Assembly (NCBI GenBank): GCA_003167275.1
Contig: PMTT01000317.1
Coordinates: forward strand, 1-50,674
DNA from: Bryobacterales bacterium
GTDB taxonomy: Bacteria > Acidobacteriota > Terriglobia > Bryobacterales > Bryobacteraceae
DNA length: 50,674 nucleotides
Direction: 5' to 3'
Shown: piece by piece, positions 26,712 to 34,582 of the stretch
Position numbering within the stretch: position 1 is the stretch's first letter
Layout: each line of letters opens with the position of its first letter
Position numbers and translations under genes: made by a program
Notes under the pieces: generated by a model
What the model was told of the DNA's origin: nothing
The model's database searches: none
Seen by the model: the letters and a program-made list of their open reading frames with translations, nothing else

Positions 26712-26827
26712 TCTTTTCGAGATGGCCTCAGCTCCCTATTGAAACATATGGGGGACAGTCCAGCGGTCCGATACAATGAACAATCAATAACCGCCACAAC
26801 CCCCTCCCCCTTCACCACAAACGCCAC
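26708..26827 (-). CDS. Possible 39-residue leader ORF coupled to the next gene
   Basis: On the minus strand, GGGAGGAAAA precedes a GTG at 26827 by a normal spacing, and the frame MAFVVKGEGVVAVI... ends with a TGA at 26708-26710 that overlaps the TTG start of the 99-residue gene by two bases. This could be a leader peptide coupled to it, or the true 5' end of that gene after a frameshift. No family recognised. Confidence 0.35.
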   Translation of the reverse strand: MAFVVKGEGVVAVIDCSLYRTAGLSPICFNRELRPSRKD

Positions 26828-26852
26828 TTTTCCTCCCGTGTGCTCAAAACAG

Positions 26853-27356
26853 TTATTGTGAAGTATCGCTTGCGGGTGCGGCTCCCCGAAATAGAACCTG
26901 CAAACTCGGGGATCGTGGCGACCGCCAGAGCCGATTGAGCAGCCGGGCGATCACCACATCCTGTTCGGCTTCCGGCAGCGCTCCCAACGACGTCCCCGGT
27001 TCGCAGCGCTCCAGAAGCATAGCGCCGACGTCGTCGTCGGCTTCCAAGAGCCGTACCGTTGGGTGTCCGTCCCAGAAGCGCAATCCTTGAATTTCATGCG
27101 CACCCTCCATGTGCGGCATGGCAAGTTTCAGGATTGCAGTTGCCCCGTCTGCGCACTCCACCGGCGCGACCCAGGCGCAGCTCACCTCGGCCCAGTCGAT
27201 CGGCGGCCCAAGCGATATCGACCAGCGCCGCTCCAGATCTCGGAGGGTAGATGGCAGCCGCCGGAGCCACGCTGCGCGCTCCGCCGTCTTGCTGCAATTT
27301 GCGGCGAGTTGGGACGGGATAGGGATCGGAAGCACGGGTTCTTGCCCAACCATCAT
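26853..27356 (-). pseudogene. Aminoglycoside/hydroxyurea phosphotransferase-like, C-truncated
   Basis: The frame LRRLPSTLRDLERRWSISLG, ECADGATAILKLAMPHMEGA, FWDGHPTVRLLEADDDVGAM and LLERCEPGTSLGALPEAEQD is the N-lobe of the APH(6)/Hur kinase family: substrate-binding start, ATP-binding Lys (ILKL) and hinge (LLERC). The frame stops after about 168 residues (LWRSPRSPSLQVLF...), before the catalytic HGDxHxxN loop and the DFG-like Asp. A C-terminal half of some 130 residues is therefore missing. It cannot be an active resistance enzyme. It is divergent to the mcrB region. Confidence 0.75.
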
Positions 27357-27529
27357 TGTCCACGGTTTCGCGACGCGGCTCACTGTGTTGGGCGCTTCGT
27401 TCCCCACCCACGTCCCGTTTGTGGCGCCGGGGCTGGCACGGGAGACCTCTGACTGAGTATCAACCGCTGGATCAGCAGCCACGATCCGCAAGCGAGCCCA
27501 TAGCTGTTGCCGCGAGCTACAATGCTCAT

Positions 27530-27660
27530 TCCATGCGCTCTTCGAGATCGGTCGCGACTACTACCGGCTTCAAGGCCAGCCCCTCACGCCGGCGAAGGAC
27601 CTCAGTGCGATACCGGCGAGAGAGTTCCTCGCTTATCACGCCGAGGTGAATTTCAGATAG
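27530..27660 (+). pseudogene. 3' remnant of an unknown gene just before mcrB
   Basis: In one frame the segment reads ALFEIGRDYYRLQGQPLTPA then KDLSAIPAREFLAYHAEVNF and a TAG at 27658-27660. It looks like the C-terminus of a real protein, but it has no usable start codon: the frame is open only from about 27455 after a TGA. It abuts the mcrB ribosome-binding site and may mark the left breakpoint of the inserted McrBC module. Confidence 0.4.
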
Positions 27661-27663
27661 GAC

Positions 27664-27668
27664 AGAGG
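27664..27668 (+). promoter_or_regulatory. Ribosome-binding site of mcrB
   Basis: AGAGG within ACAGAGGATCACA precedes ATG 27675 and supports that start over the longer frame from 27507. Confidence 0.6.
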
Positions 27669-27674
27669 ATCACA

Positions 27675-29612
27675 ATGGACGACGAAAGAGGGGTCCTGAT
27701 CGAAGGTCTCACGACCGAAGAAGATGCTGGCGAGGCTGACATCACGCCACCTGCTGGTCGCAGAACCTGGATTTTCCAGGCCAACCCGAAGCTCTTCAAC
27801 ATTGATGACGCCATCGCGCATCTTTCCGAGATGACGTGGTCGGTTTCCGCTCATAAGGAGCTGATCTCAACAGGCGACAGCGTGTTCCTATGGAAGAGCG
27901 GTCCTGAGGCAGGGGTTATCGGCGAGGCTACCGCTCTGGCAGCTCCGTCGGTGAGCGAAGAGTTAGGAAACGAGAACCAGTTTGCGCTCGACCAGGAAAA
28001 GTTCAGAGGTCTGCAGCTCCGCGTGCGACTGCGAATTGACGAGGTGTTCATGCCGTCATTGTCACGCGACACCATGAAAGCCGACGTGAGGCTGGCTGAG
28101 CTGTCCATCCTGAAATTCGCGCAGGGCACGAATTTCGTGGTCACGCCAGATCAGACCGCGGTAATTCGCGAGTTGCTGGAGATGCATCGTAGCGGCGAGG
28201 ACGAGATCCCGGGCGGGGCCGGGGCGATCGCGCCGGGTAGCGGCACCCGGGTTTGGGCCTACGCCCCAGGCCCCAAGGCCCAGTTCTGGGAAGAGTTCTA
28301 CCGAGAAGAGATCATGGCCATCGGCTGGGACGATCTTGGTGATCTCCGGCAATATCCAGACCACGATACGGTGGCAAAGAAACTCATCGACGTCTACCAG
28401 TTAAAGGGCTACCCGATTAACGACGCCCGTGCTTGTTTCAACTTTCTCCATGTCATGAGGCCCGGCGATAGGGTAATCGTGAAGAGGGGCCGTGATGAGG
28501 TTGTCGGATACGGCGTCATCACCGGCGAGTACGAGTACCGACCCGAAAGGCCGACCTATCGCAATGTGCGGCGGGTTCGCTGGGAGCGCCGAGGCAACTG
28601 GAAATGCAAGCCCGTGTTCGCCGTAAAGACTCTCACAGACTTTACCTCTTACCCGGACACAGTTCAGTACCTGACCGAGTTAATTGGGGTGTCGGAGGCG
28701 CCATCGGCAAGTTCCCCCGCGCCTACCCTCCCTCCATATTCAACTGAGGATGCCCTCAAAGGAGCGGCCTTTGACAAATCTGAGTTTGAGACCATTCTGG
28801 ACCTCTGGCGAGCTAAGAAGAACGTTATCATCCAAGGCCCGCCAGGCGTGGGCAAGACCTTCATGGCGCGCAGGCTGGCCTATGCATTGATTGGCCATGA
28901 ACTTCCCTCTCGCGTTGCCATGATCCAATTCCATCAGAGTTACTCCTACGAGGACTTCATTCAAGGCTACAGGCCCACTGAGAACGGCTTCGGTCGAAAG
29001 GATGGTGTTTTTGTCCGATTTTGCAAGCGGGCTTCCCTCGATCAAGACTTGCCCTACGTGTTCATTATTGATGAGATCAACCGGAGCAACCTGAGCAAGG
29101 TCTTCGGCGAGTTGCTCATGCTGATCGAATCGGACAAGCGGGGCAGCAAATACTCGGTGGCCCTGACGTACTCCGCGTCGGAGGAAGAGCAGTTCTATGT
29201 GCCGTCCAACGTGTATCTTCTCGGCATGATGAATACCGCCGACAGATCACTCGCACTGGTCGATTACGCGCTTCGTCGTCGCTTTGCGTTCCTGGAACTG
29301 AAGCCCTTGTTCGGATCCAACGCGTTCATCGATTATCTGGTCGGCGCCGGTTCCGTTGCGTCCTTTGCCGGGGCAGTTTCGACGCGGTTGCAGGCGCTGA
29401 ACCAGGCGATCGCAGAAGATCAAAACTTTGGTGCTGGTTTCATGATCGGGCACAGCTACTTCTGCGGGACTGGGGTGGCCCTCACTGAAAAGGTGTATAT
29501 GGACGCCATTCGCCATGAAATCCTTCCACTCCTCACGGAGTACTGGTTCGATGATCCGGAGCGCGTGGCGCACTGGAAGGACAGATTGGCCGCGAACTTC
29601 GAGCCAGCGTGA
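27675..29612 (+). CDS. mcrB: McrB-like GTPase with N-terminal EVE modules
   Basis: A 645-residue AAA+ protein of the McrB branch, the motor subunit of a Type IV restriction system that cuts modified DNA. The N-terminus is an EVE (PUA-like) module: RTWIFQANPKLFNIDDAIAH, TGDSVFLWKSGPEAGVIG (about 28-160). A second PUA-like stretch follows (about 190-310: TRVWAYAPGPKAQFWEEFYR, PGDRVIVKRGRDEVVGYGVI). Both probably read the modified base. The motor carries GPPGVGKT (388-395), VFIIDEINRSN (462-472), the McrB signature MNTADRS (519-525) and the arginine finger region LRRRF. Its stop overlaps the mcrC start (TGATG), so the two are translationally coupled. EVE-McrB fusions are known; two successive modules are less usual. 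Confidence 0.93.
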   Translation: MDDERGVLIEGLTTEEDAGEADITPPAGRRTWIFQANPKLFNIDDAIAHLSEMTWSVSAHKELISTGDSVFLWKSGPEAGVIGEATALAAPSVSEELGNENQFALDQEKFRGLQLRVRLRIDEVFMPSLSRDTMKADVRLAELSILKFAQGTNFVVTPDQTAVIRELLEMHRSGEDEIPGGAGAIAPGSGTRVWAYAPGPKAQFWEEFYREEIMAIGWDDLGDLRQYPDHDTVAKKLIDVYQLKGYPINDARACFNFLHVMRPGDRVIVKRGRDEVVGYGVITGEYEYRPERPTYRNVRRVRWERRGNWKCKPVFAVKTLTDFTSYPDTVQYLTELIGVSEAPSASSPAPTLPPYSTEDALKGAAFDKSEFETILDLWRAKKNVIIQGPPGVGKTFMARRLAYALIGHELPSRVAMIQFHQSYSYEDFIQGYRPTENGFGRKDGVFVRFCKRASLDQDLPYVFIIDEINRSNLSKVFGELLMLIESDKRGSKYSVALTYSASEEEQFYVPSNVYLLGMMNTADRSLALVDYALRRRFAFLELKPLFGSNAFIDYLVGAGSVASFAGAVSTRLQALNQAIAEDQNFGAGFMIGHSYFCGTGVALTEKVYMDAIRHEILPLLTEYWFDDPERVAHWKDRLAANFEPA

Positions 29613-30715
29613 TGGGAATCCCGGTTGCCAACATCTACTATTTGCTTTGCTACGCCTGGGATGAATTTGCACCTCGCCAGATGGCTAATGTCGCCGCGGA
29701 AGAGTTCCCTGACACGCTGCATTTGTTTTCCCACCTCTTGCTCATCGGGCTCCTAGCGTTACACCGCCGCGGACTGGAAACCGGCTACATCCCGATTGAG
29801 GAGCCGACCAGCACAGTACGTGGCCGTATTCTGATCGGGCCGACAATCCGGCTCCTTACCGCGCAGCCTACAAAAGTTCACTGTGCGTTCGATGAAATGA
29901 GCGCCGATGTCTTGAGCAATCAGATCCTGAAGGCGACCTTGATGATGCTCGTGGCGGAGCAGGGGCTCGACCGTCAGCTCCGCGCAGAGCTACGCCATGC
30001 TCTGGTCCTATTGCCCGGCGTGCGCGACATCGAACTGAATGCCAGGGCGTTCCATCAAGTACGCCTGCACCAAAACAACCGTTTGTACTTGTTCCTGATC
30101 AGCATCTGTCGGTTTTTCTACGAATCCCTGGAAGCGCAGGACCGGCTTGGGCAGTACCGGTTTCGAGATGTGGATCGCGATGAGAAACGTATGCGGCGGG
30201 TGTTTGAGAAATTCGTCCGCAATTTTTTCTCCCGTCGTCAACGGGTGTTCGGCGTAAGAAAGGAACGGCTCAACTGGCTCGCCTCGGCAATAGGGGACTC
30301 CGATTTGAAGTGGCTGCCGCAGATGGAGACGGACGTGACACTGCGCTCGGCGGATCGGACCATCATCATCGAATGCAAGTACACCGAGTCGCTGTTCCAG
30401 AACCGGTTCTTTTCCGAAAGACTTCGCTCGGCCCACCTATATCAGCTTTGTGCGTATTTGCGAAATCTGGAAGGCGGTGCGGAACCGGATCGGCAGGCTG
30501 ATGGAATTCTGCTGTACCCAACCGCTGGCGCCGAGCTTGACCAGTCCTACTGGCTCCACGGGCACCGAGTCCGTATCAAAACCGTCGATCTAAACCAACC
30601 AACCCTGGACTCTCATCGAGAAAGCGCTGCTGTCGATTCTCCAACCCATTCCCGCGGGATGAGGGTTGCGTTTGCCGGCATTGTTGGCGAATCATGCCCG
30701 TATGAAATCATGTAG
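29612..30715 (+). CDS. mcrC: McrC-like endonuclease subunit
   Basis: A 367-residue McrC protein, the nuclease partner of McrB. The N-terminal half is the typical McrC scaffold: NIYYLLCYAWDEFAPRQMAN, STVRGRILIGPTIRLL and CAFDEMSADVLSNQILKATL. The PD-(D/E)XK site is near the C-terminus: QMETDVTL (D241) and TIIIECKYT (E254, K256), followed by RSAHLYQLCAYL. ATG 29612 overlaps the mcrB stop by one base; a GTG three bases earlier is possible. McrC binds the McrB hexamer and cuts when GTP-driven translocation stalls. A third gene follows after 11 bp. Confidence 0.92.
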   Translation: MGIPVANIYYLLCYAWDEFAPRQMANVAAEEFPDTLHLFSHLLLIGLLALHRRGLETGYIPIEEPTSTVRGRILIGPTIRLLTAQPTKVHCAFDEMSADVLSNQILKATLMMLVAEQGLDRQLRAELRHALVLLPGVRDIELNARAFHQVRLHQNNRLYLFLISICRFFYESLEAQDRLGQYRFRDVDRDEKRMRRVFEKFVRNFFSRRQRVFGVRKERLNWLASAIGDSDLKWLPQMETDVTLRSADRTIIIECKYTESLFQNRFFSERLRSAHLYQLCAYLRNLEGGAEPDRQADGILLYPTAGAELDQSYWLHGHRVRIKTVDLNQPTLDSHRESAAVDSPTHSRGMRVAFAGIVGESCPYEIM

Positions 30716-30722
30716 AAAGGAG
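30715..30722 (+). promoter_or_regulatory. Ribosome-binding site of the third mcr-operon gene
   Basis: AAAGGAGA at about 30717-30724, directly after the mcrC stop region, gives a strong ribosome-binding site for ATG 30727 and shows that the third gene is meant to be translated from the mcrBC transcript. Confidence 0.65.
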
Positions 30723-30726
30723 AATT

Positions 30727-31341
30727 ATGGGCGACGCCAAGCGAGTGCCGATCAACGACCTCAAGACCGAAGCAGGGGCCGACGACCTCGTAGACTCGCC
30801 GGATATGGAACCCTATGTCCGTCTGGCGATGGCCGCCATGCAGGGTTCCGACGCAACGGCCAGGCTGCAAGAGATCGCCAAATTGCCCCTGGAGAGGCGT
30901 TATGTCTGGCGCGTCGCATCGGCGCTGAAGTGGGCATTCGCGGATTTCGACGATCTGGGTGTTGTCGCGGACCGTGATACGCTGGCGCGGGAGGATATGG
31001 CGAAGGTCCTGGATCTTCTGCGGCTTCGGCCAATTCAGTTTTGCATGTTCCTAAAGGACCTCGTCGGCGCTGACGAAATGAAGCGGCTGATGATTCAGGG
31101 GATCGCCACGGCCGGGCTGATGCCGGAGACTGACGGCGGGGGGCCGGTGAACTGGGATCGCATGTTGGCGAACCTCGTCGTCATTGGTCCCGCAGGAACC
31201 TCCTGTATGAACCGTCGTTGTGCGTACTCCAAGGCGCGAAACCTCGCTCCTGGTAGAGCTGGTATGCAAAATCAATGTTCGCACGGCAATCCAATAGATC
31301 CCGCAAATTCACGCCGGCCCGCTTCAAATGCACCGTGTTGA
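30727..31341 (+). CDS. Third gene of the mcrBC operon, chimeric 3' end
   Basis: A frame of 204 codons with a strong ribosome-binding site (AAAGGAGA) 11 bp after mcrC. Residues 1-150 are ordered and helical: PYVRLAMAAMQGSDATARLQ, RRYVWRVASALKWAFADFDD and MAKVLDLLRLRPIQFCMFLK. No family recognised; it may be a regulatory or structural partner of McrBC. After about residue 150 (NLVVIGPAG) the sequence becomes arginine-rich and non-protein-like. It also overlaps, antisense, the last 160 bp of the lysozyme-like gene, which is clearly coding. So the 3' end of this gene was probably replaced by a rearrangement at about 31175-31185, leaving an artificial tail. Confidence 0.6.
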   Translation: MGDAKRVPINDLKTEAGADDLVDSPDMEPYVRLAMAAMQGSDATARLQEIAKLPLERRYVWRVASALKWAFADFDDLGVVADRDTLAREDMAKVLDLLRLRPIQFCMFLKDLVGADEMKRLMIQGIATAGLMPETDGGGPVNWDRMLANLVVIGPAGTSCMNRRCAYSKARNLAPGRAGMQNQCSHGNPIDPANSRRPASNAPC

Positions 31342-31762
31342 TCTGGAAGTAGCCCCAGTCCAGCGTGCCGTCGGAGTTGTAGTGGTAGATCTCGCAGGAG
31401 CCCCTCGAGTTTTTGGCCCGCCGGATGGCCAGGGCTACGCGACAGGCCGGGCCGAATTTGTTGCAGGCGTATTGCTGGTAAGCCGTTAAACGATGACCGA
31501 ATTGATCGGCTTGGGCCTCGGCCGCATCCTCACTGCGGGGTCTGGCTGCGATTACGAGCTGCCATTGAAGGCGAACTCGCACGGGTGACTGAAGGCTGAA
31601 GGTGTAGCGTTCGTGGATGGTGAAGACGGTGAGCGTCGTCGTCAAGGCGGCGAGGAGTAGGAAACCACGAAAGGCTGTGGACGCCGAGGTTCGGAATGAA
31701 CTGCGCCGCCTGCCAGTGCGTCTTGGTGAGCTTCGGAGTGCCGATTTGTTTAGGGTGCTCAC
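31181..31762 (-). CDS. Lytic transglycosylase/lysozyme-like membrane-anchored protein
   Basis: A protein of about 193 residues with one N-terminal membrane segment (FRGFLLLAALTTTLTVFTI) and a C-terminal lysozyme-like domain. The signature is CRVALAIRRAKNSRG then CEIYHYNSDGTLDWGYFQIN, followed by LLDCRANIDFAYQLYQERG and FAPWSTHNDG. The lysozyme-superfamily fold (SLT-like) cleaves peptidoglycan glycan strands, and here it would act in the periplasm. In place of the usual AxxESG the region reads RRAKNSRG, so the catalytic Glu is probably the Glu in SCEIYHY or is lost. I took GTG 31762 as start because the upstream frame to 32107 is not protein-like. It may be intact host DNA to the right of a rearrangement. 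Confidence 0.68.
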   Translation of the reverse strand: MSTLNKSALRSSPRRTGRRRSSFRTSASTAFRGFLLLAALTTTLTVFTIHERYTFSLQSPVRVRLQWQLVIAARPRSEDAAEAQADQFGHRLTAYQQYACNKFGPACRVALAIRRAKNSRGSCEIYHYNSDGTLDWGYFQINTVHLKRAGVNLRDLLDCRANIDFAYQLYQERGFAPWSTHNDGSYRRFLRDQ

Positions 31763-33457
31763 GTGAGGGGCCGCCAGATGCTGAGGATCGATGGAAAAGC
31801 CTCCCGTGCAGAGACGGCCGGGTGAGGCATCTCTTCGTCCGGTCTTCGTCCAGGGTACAACAGCCGGATGGGCACACTCGCGTGCCGGGCCTTTTGGAAA
31901 CAGCACCTCACGCGGCATCCCAGAGCCGGTCCAGGGGAAGGAGTGGTCTACTGGGACACTGAACGCGGCAAACGTCACTTTGCTGAGTCGGTGGCTTGAT
32001 TGATCAGTTCGTCTGGCCCATGTGGATAAAAGCACGACTGCATCTAGCGTGAGGAATATGGTTTCTTGGTGCCTAGGAGCCTCAAGGTTGAATCGTTGGA
32101 GCCGCACCTATAGTTGAGCCTGCCAGGAGTTATTCGATTGATTTTGGATTACTTTTTGGACTGGTTCGTATTTTGAATCGGTCAACCATCGAGGAATTGA
32201 CTGACACCGGGACGCTTCGAATTTGACGGATTCGGAATCGGTGGTATCATTAGAACATACAAAGCTGTTTGGACTCGGATGGTGACTTGGCCGACAAGGT
32301 ATTACAAAACTATTACAAAGCTTGTCGGTCAGTTCGTCCCATCCCGAACTAAATAGTTTTTGCTAGGAAACGGGTAGGTTTGCTGAGCGGCAGGAAACGA
32401 CAGCATCTATGACTGATCCAGTGTAGGGCTATCGCATGGTTCGGGGAAACGACGGCAGCGTGCGGTGGCGATGTGGCGTAAACTGTGGGCAACTGGATAA
32501 TACGCCGGGGTACTGCAAATCGTAAGCCTAATGCCAGTCGGTAGCTGAGATTCTACCGTTAAGTAGACGAGAATCAGGACGTGCTCAGAACGATCCTGGT
32601 AAGTGGTGGCTCCATACGTCAAGACACCCTTTGCAGAGACTTGTGGTCGAAGTGTGTGGGCACGAGTCCTGCATAAGTGATTCACCCTCGTCAATGCATC
32701 ATCCAAACCATCAGAATCCGGTCAAGCTGGTTTTGCTTGACCGTTGCGCTAGCAACAAATGTGGGTCCATAGATTGCCTTCATGAGTCCAAAATTGAATT
32801 GGTTGGAACTCGCTTCGCCGTTTCGATCCAAAAAGCGGATCGAACCGAATCCAGTGGCATCGAATCCACCTACGGTCTTTGATCTCAAGCGGCATGGACC
32901 ACACGCTTTCGAGTATCGAGCCGCCGTTCAAGGTCCAGCTTGGCCTCTCGTCGCCCTTTGCACCATCTTATAACTCGCGCCATGGACGTGATTTTGACTT
33001 CCGCTTCGGCGTAACAGTCCAACCGCGATCCTAGCCGGGAAGACCACCGCACGCATTGCCAAAACCACGTATACATCTGGTTTCCGTCTTTCCTTTCGGG
33101 TATTTCTTCCGGCGCTGTAGTTCACGGAATAGAGGACAATACGCAGACTCAGCAAGGCCAGGTTGGGTAGCAGGCTGGATCCTCAAGGCCAAAGGATAGC
33201 GACCAGGGCCGGAGATAGGAGATGACGAGCGATGACATCTGACCGCGGCGACCGGAGAAAATTCGCCTGATCGGACCTGGCATAGCCCGGCGTTGTCAGC
33301 GGACGTGGATGAGCGCCGCAGCAGATGCCGAAGCTCAGGACGCGGATCTCGGCGTATGTCTACACGATCGATTCCCGAGATTGGCGGCACCAGGGCTCAC
33401 CCTCCGCGGGCCGGGAATAACGAACTCGCAGGCTTATGGGCCCCGTCTTCTGACAAA
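31763..33457. other. Nearly gene-free, AT-richer stretch
   Basis: Over 1.6 kb without a convincing gene. The part 32100-33000 is visibly less GC-rich than the rest of the window and full of stops in all frames. It holds two hairpins near 32.3 kb. It may be decayed foreign DNA or a region of non-coding RNA; the sequence alone does not decide. Confidence 0.5.
32291..32350. repeat. Paired hairpins with a TATTACAAA direct repeat
   Basis: CCGACAAG (32291-32298) pairs with CTTGTCGG (32321-32328); the loop is a near-exact tandem of ATTACAAAAC and TATTACAAAG. Immediately after it AGTTCG (32331-32336) pairs with CGAACT (32345-32350). The arrangement resembles a protein-binding or origin-like site, or a small structured RNA. 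Confidence 0.5.
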
Positions 33458-33550
33458 ATGAGGCCTCAGCACAAGATATTACTCGCCGGAATGCTGACTG
33501 TTGCCCTCGCGTTCGGCATCGCTATCCCGCTGGGTTTCTGGAGGGGATGA
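33458..33550 (+). CDS. Possible small membrane peptide
   Basis: A 30-codon frame, MRPQHKILLAGMLTVALAFG then IAIPLGFWRG, forming one charged N-terminus and one membrane helix. No clear ribosome-binding site precedes it. Small single-span proteins of this kind are common but hard to prove, and this one may be chance. Confidence 0.3.
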   Translation: MRPQHKILLAGMLTVALAFGIAIPLGFWRG

Positions 33551-34068
33551 GGTCTTCGGCGCAATGCAGGCGGTCATACTGGTTGGGATTGCCGCTGGGG
33601 TGATGCGTCTTTTGGTGGGGCCATTGTGGTCGGCGAAAAGGGTGAGATCGGTCCTGCCAGGCGCCCTGATCCCGACGCGGACCCCAACAAGGACTGGTCC
33701 AGCGACGGCTCCGGCTGCCGCACCAGATACGAAACTAGTTTTGAGGACTTTCGCAGGCTGGTTCGCCGGTCAAGGGCTCGAAACGGTGCTCCGCGCGGAG
33801 GATGGTCACCCTGTAGGGCTTCGCAATCTACACAATCGAATCCAGATTGACCCACCGAAACAACGGAGCATCTACGGATTGGCGATGGACCTCTGGCGAT
33901 GGTCCGCTTAAGCACCGCCCTCCCATCCCACGCAGCGCCATACAGAAACGGTGAAACGCCGCTGGATCCAACGTGCCGGACTCTCACAGGCGTTTCTAAA
34001 ATTTCGGCGAACAGCCTCACCCTCTCTCGGACGATCAGACGCCTTCGAGACGCCGGTCAGTGGCGATC
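33551..34068. other. Stretch without a gene
   Basis: Frames on both strands here (for example 33574-34020 minus and 33501-33911 plus) are low-complexity Arg/Ser/Pro-rich shadows of each other with no family features. I see no repeat or RNA gene. Confidence 0.5.
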
Positions 34069-34364
34069 ATGAGGGCCGCGATCGACGCCAGGGTCAGTAC
34101 GGACGACAGAAGGCCGCATGTCTGAGAATTGAACGACTTCGCCGGCAATCAAGGGTGGCCAGTAGTGGAGACCTACGAGGACGTGATCATCGCCAAGTCC
34201 AGCTGGCCAGGATTAAACCGCCTCATGAAGGACGCCAGGGCAAGGAAATTGACTGCCTGTTGGTCTGGAAATTGGATCGGGTTGGGAGGTCCCTGGTAGA
34301 CTGCCTGAACAACATCAAAACGCTGGAGGACTACTGGGGAATGGCGCGCGGGGTTCGCCCATAG
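34069..34364 (+). pseudogene. Serine recombinase (resolvase) remnant
   Basis: It begins MRAAIDARVSTDD (the canonical resolvase start has Tyr-Ala-Arg-Val-Ser with the nucleophilic Ser). An in-frame TGA follows, then ELNDFAGNQGWPVVETYEDV, then GLNRLMKDARARK. After a shift of frame at about 34245 it continues as EIDCLLVWKLDRVGRSLVDC then LNNIKTLED. This is the catalytic N-terminal domain of a Tn3/invertase-type recombinase with at least one stop, one frameshift and no C-terminal DNA-binding part. It is a scar of an earlier mobile element next to the defence genes. Confidence 0.78.
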
Positions 34365-34582
34365 GTTCTGACCGCACTCCGGAGGGGCAGGTGAACCTCG
34401 TCTTGCTCGTGGCTTCTTCGCCCTGGCCACGCATCCCCCGTTCGAACTGCCGAGCGTTACATGGGCTGCAAATAGAAATTCCATCATGCGGTCAACGACA
34501 ACCTCGGTGTAGAGGACTCCTGACCGACCTGGTCCCAGAACCAGACCCGCGGATCACCACTTATTTCCGACGGCGCCCCAAC

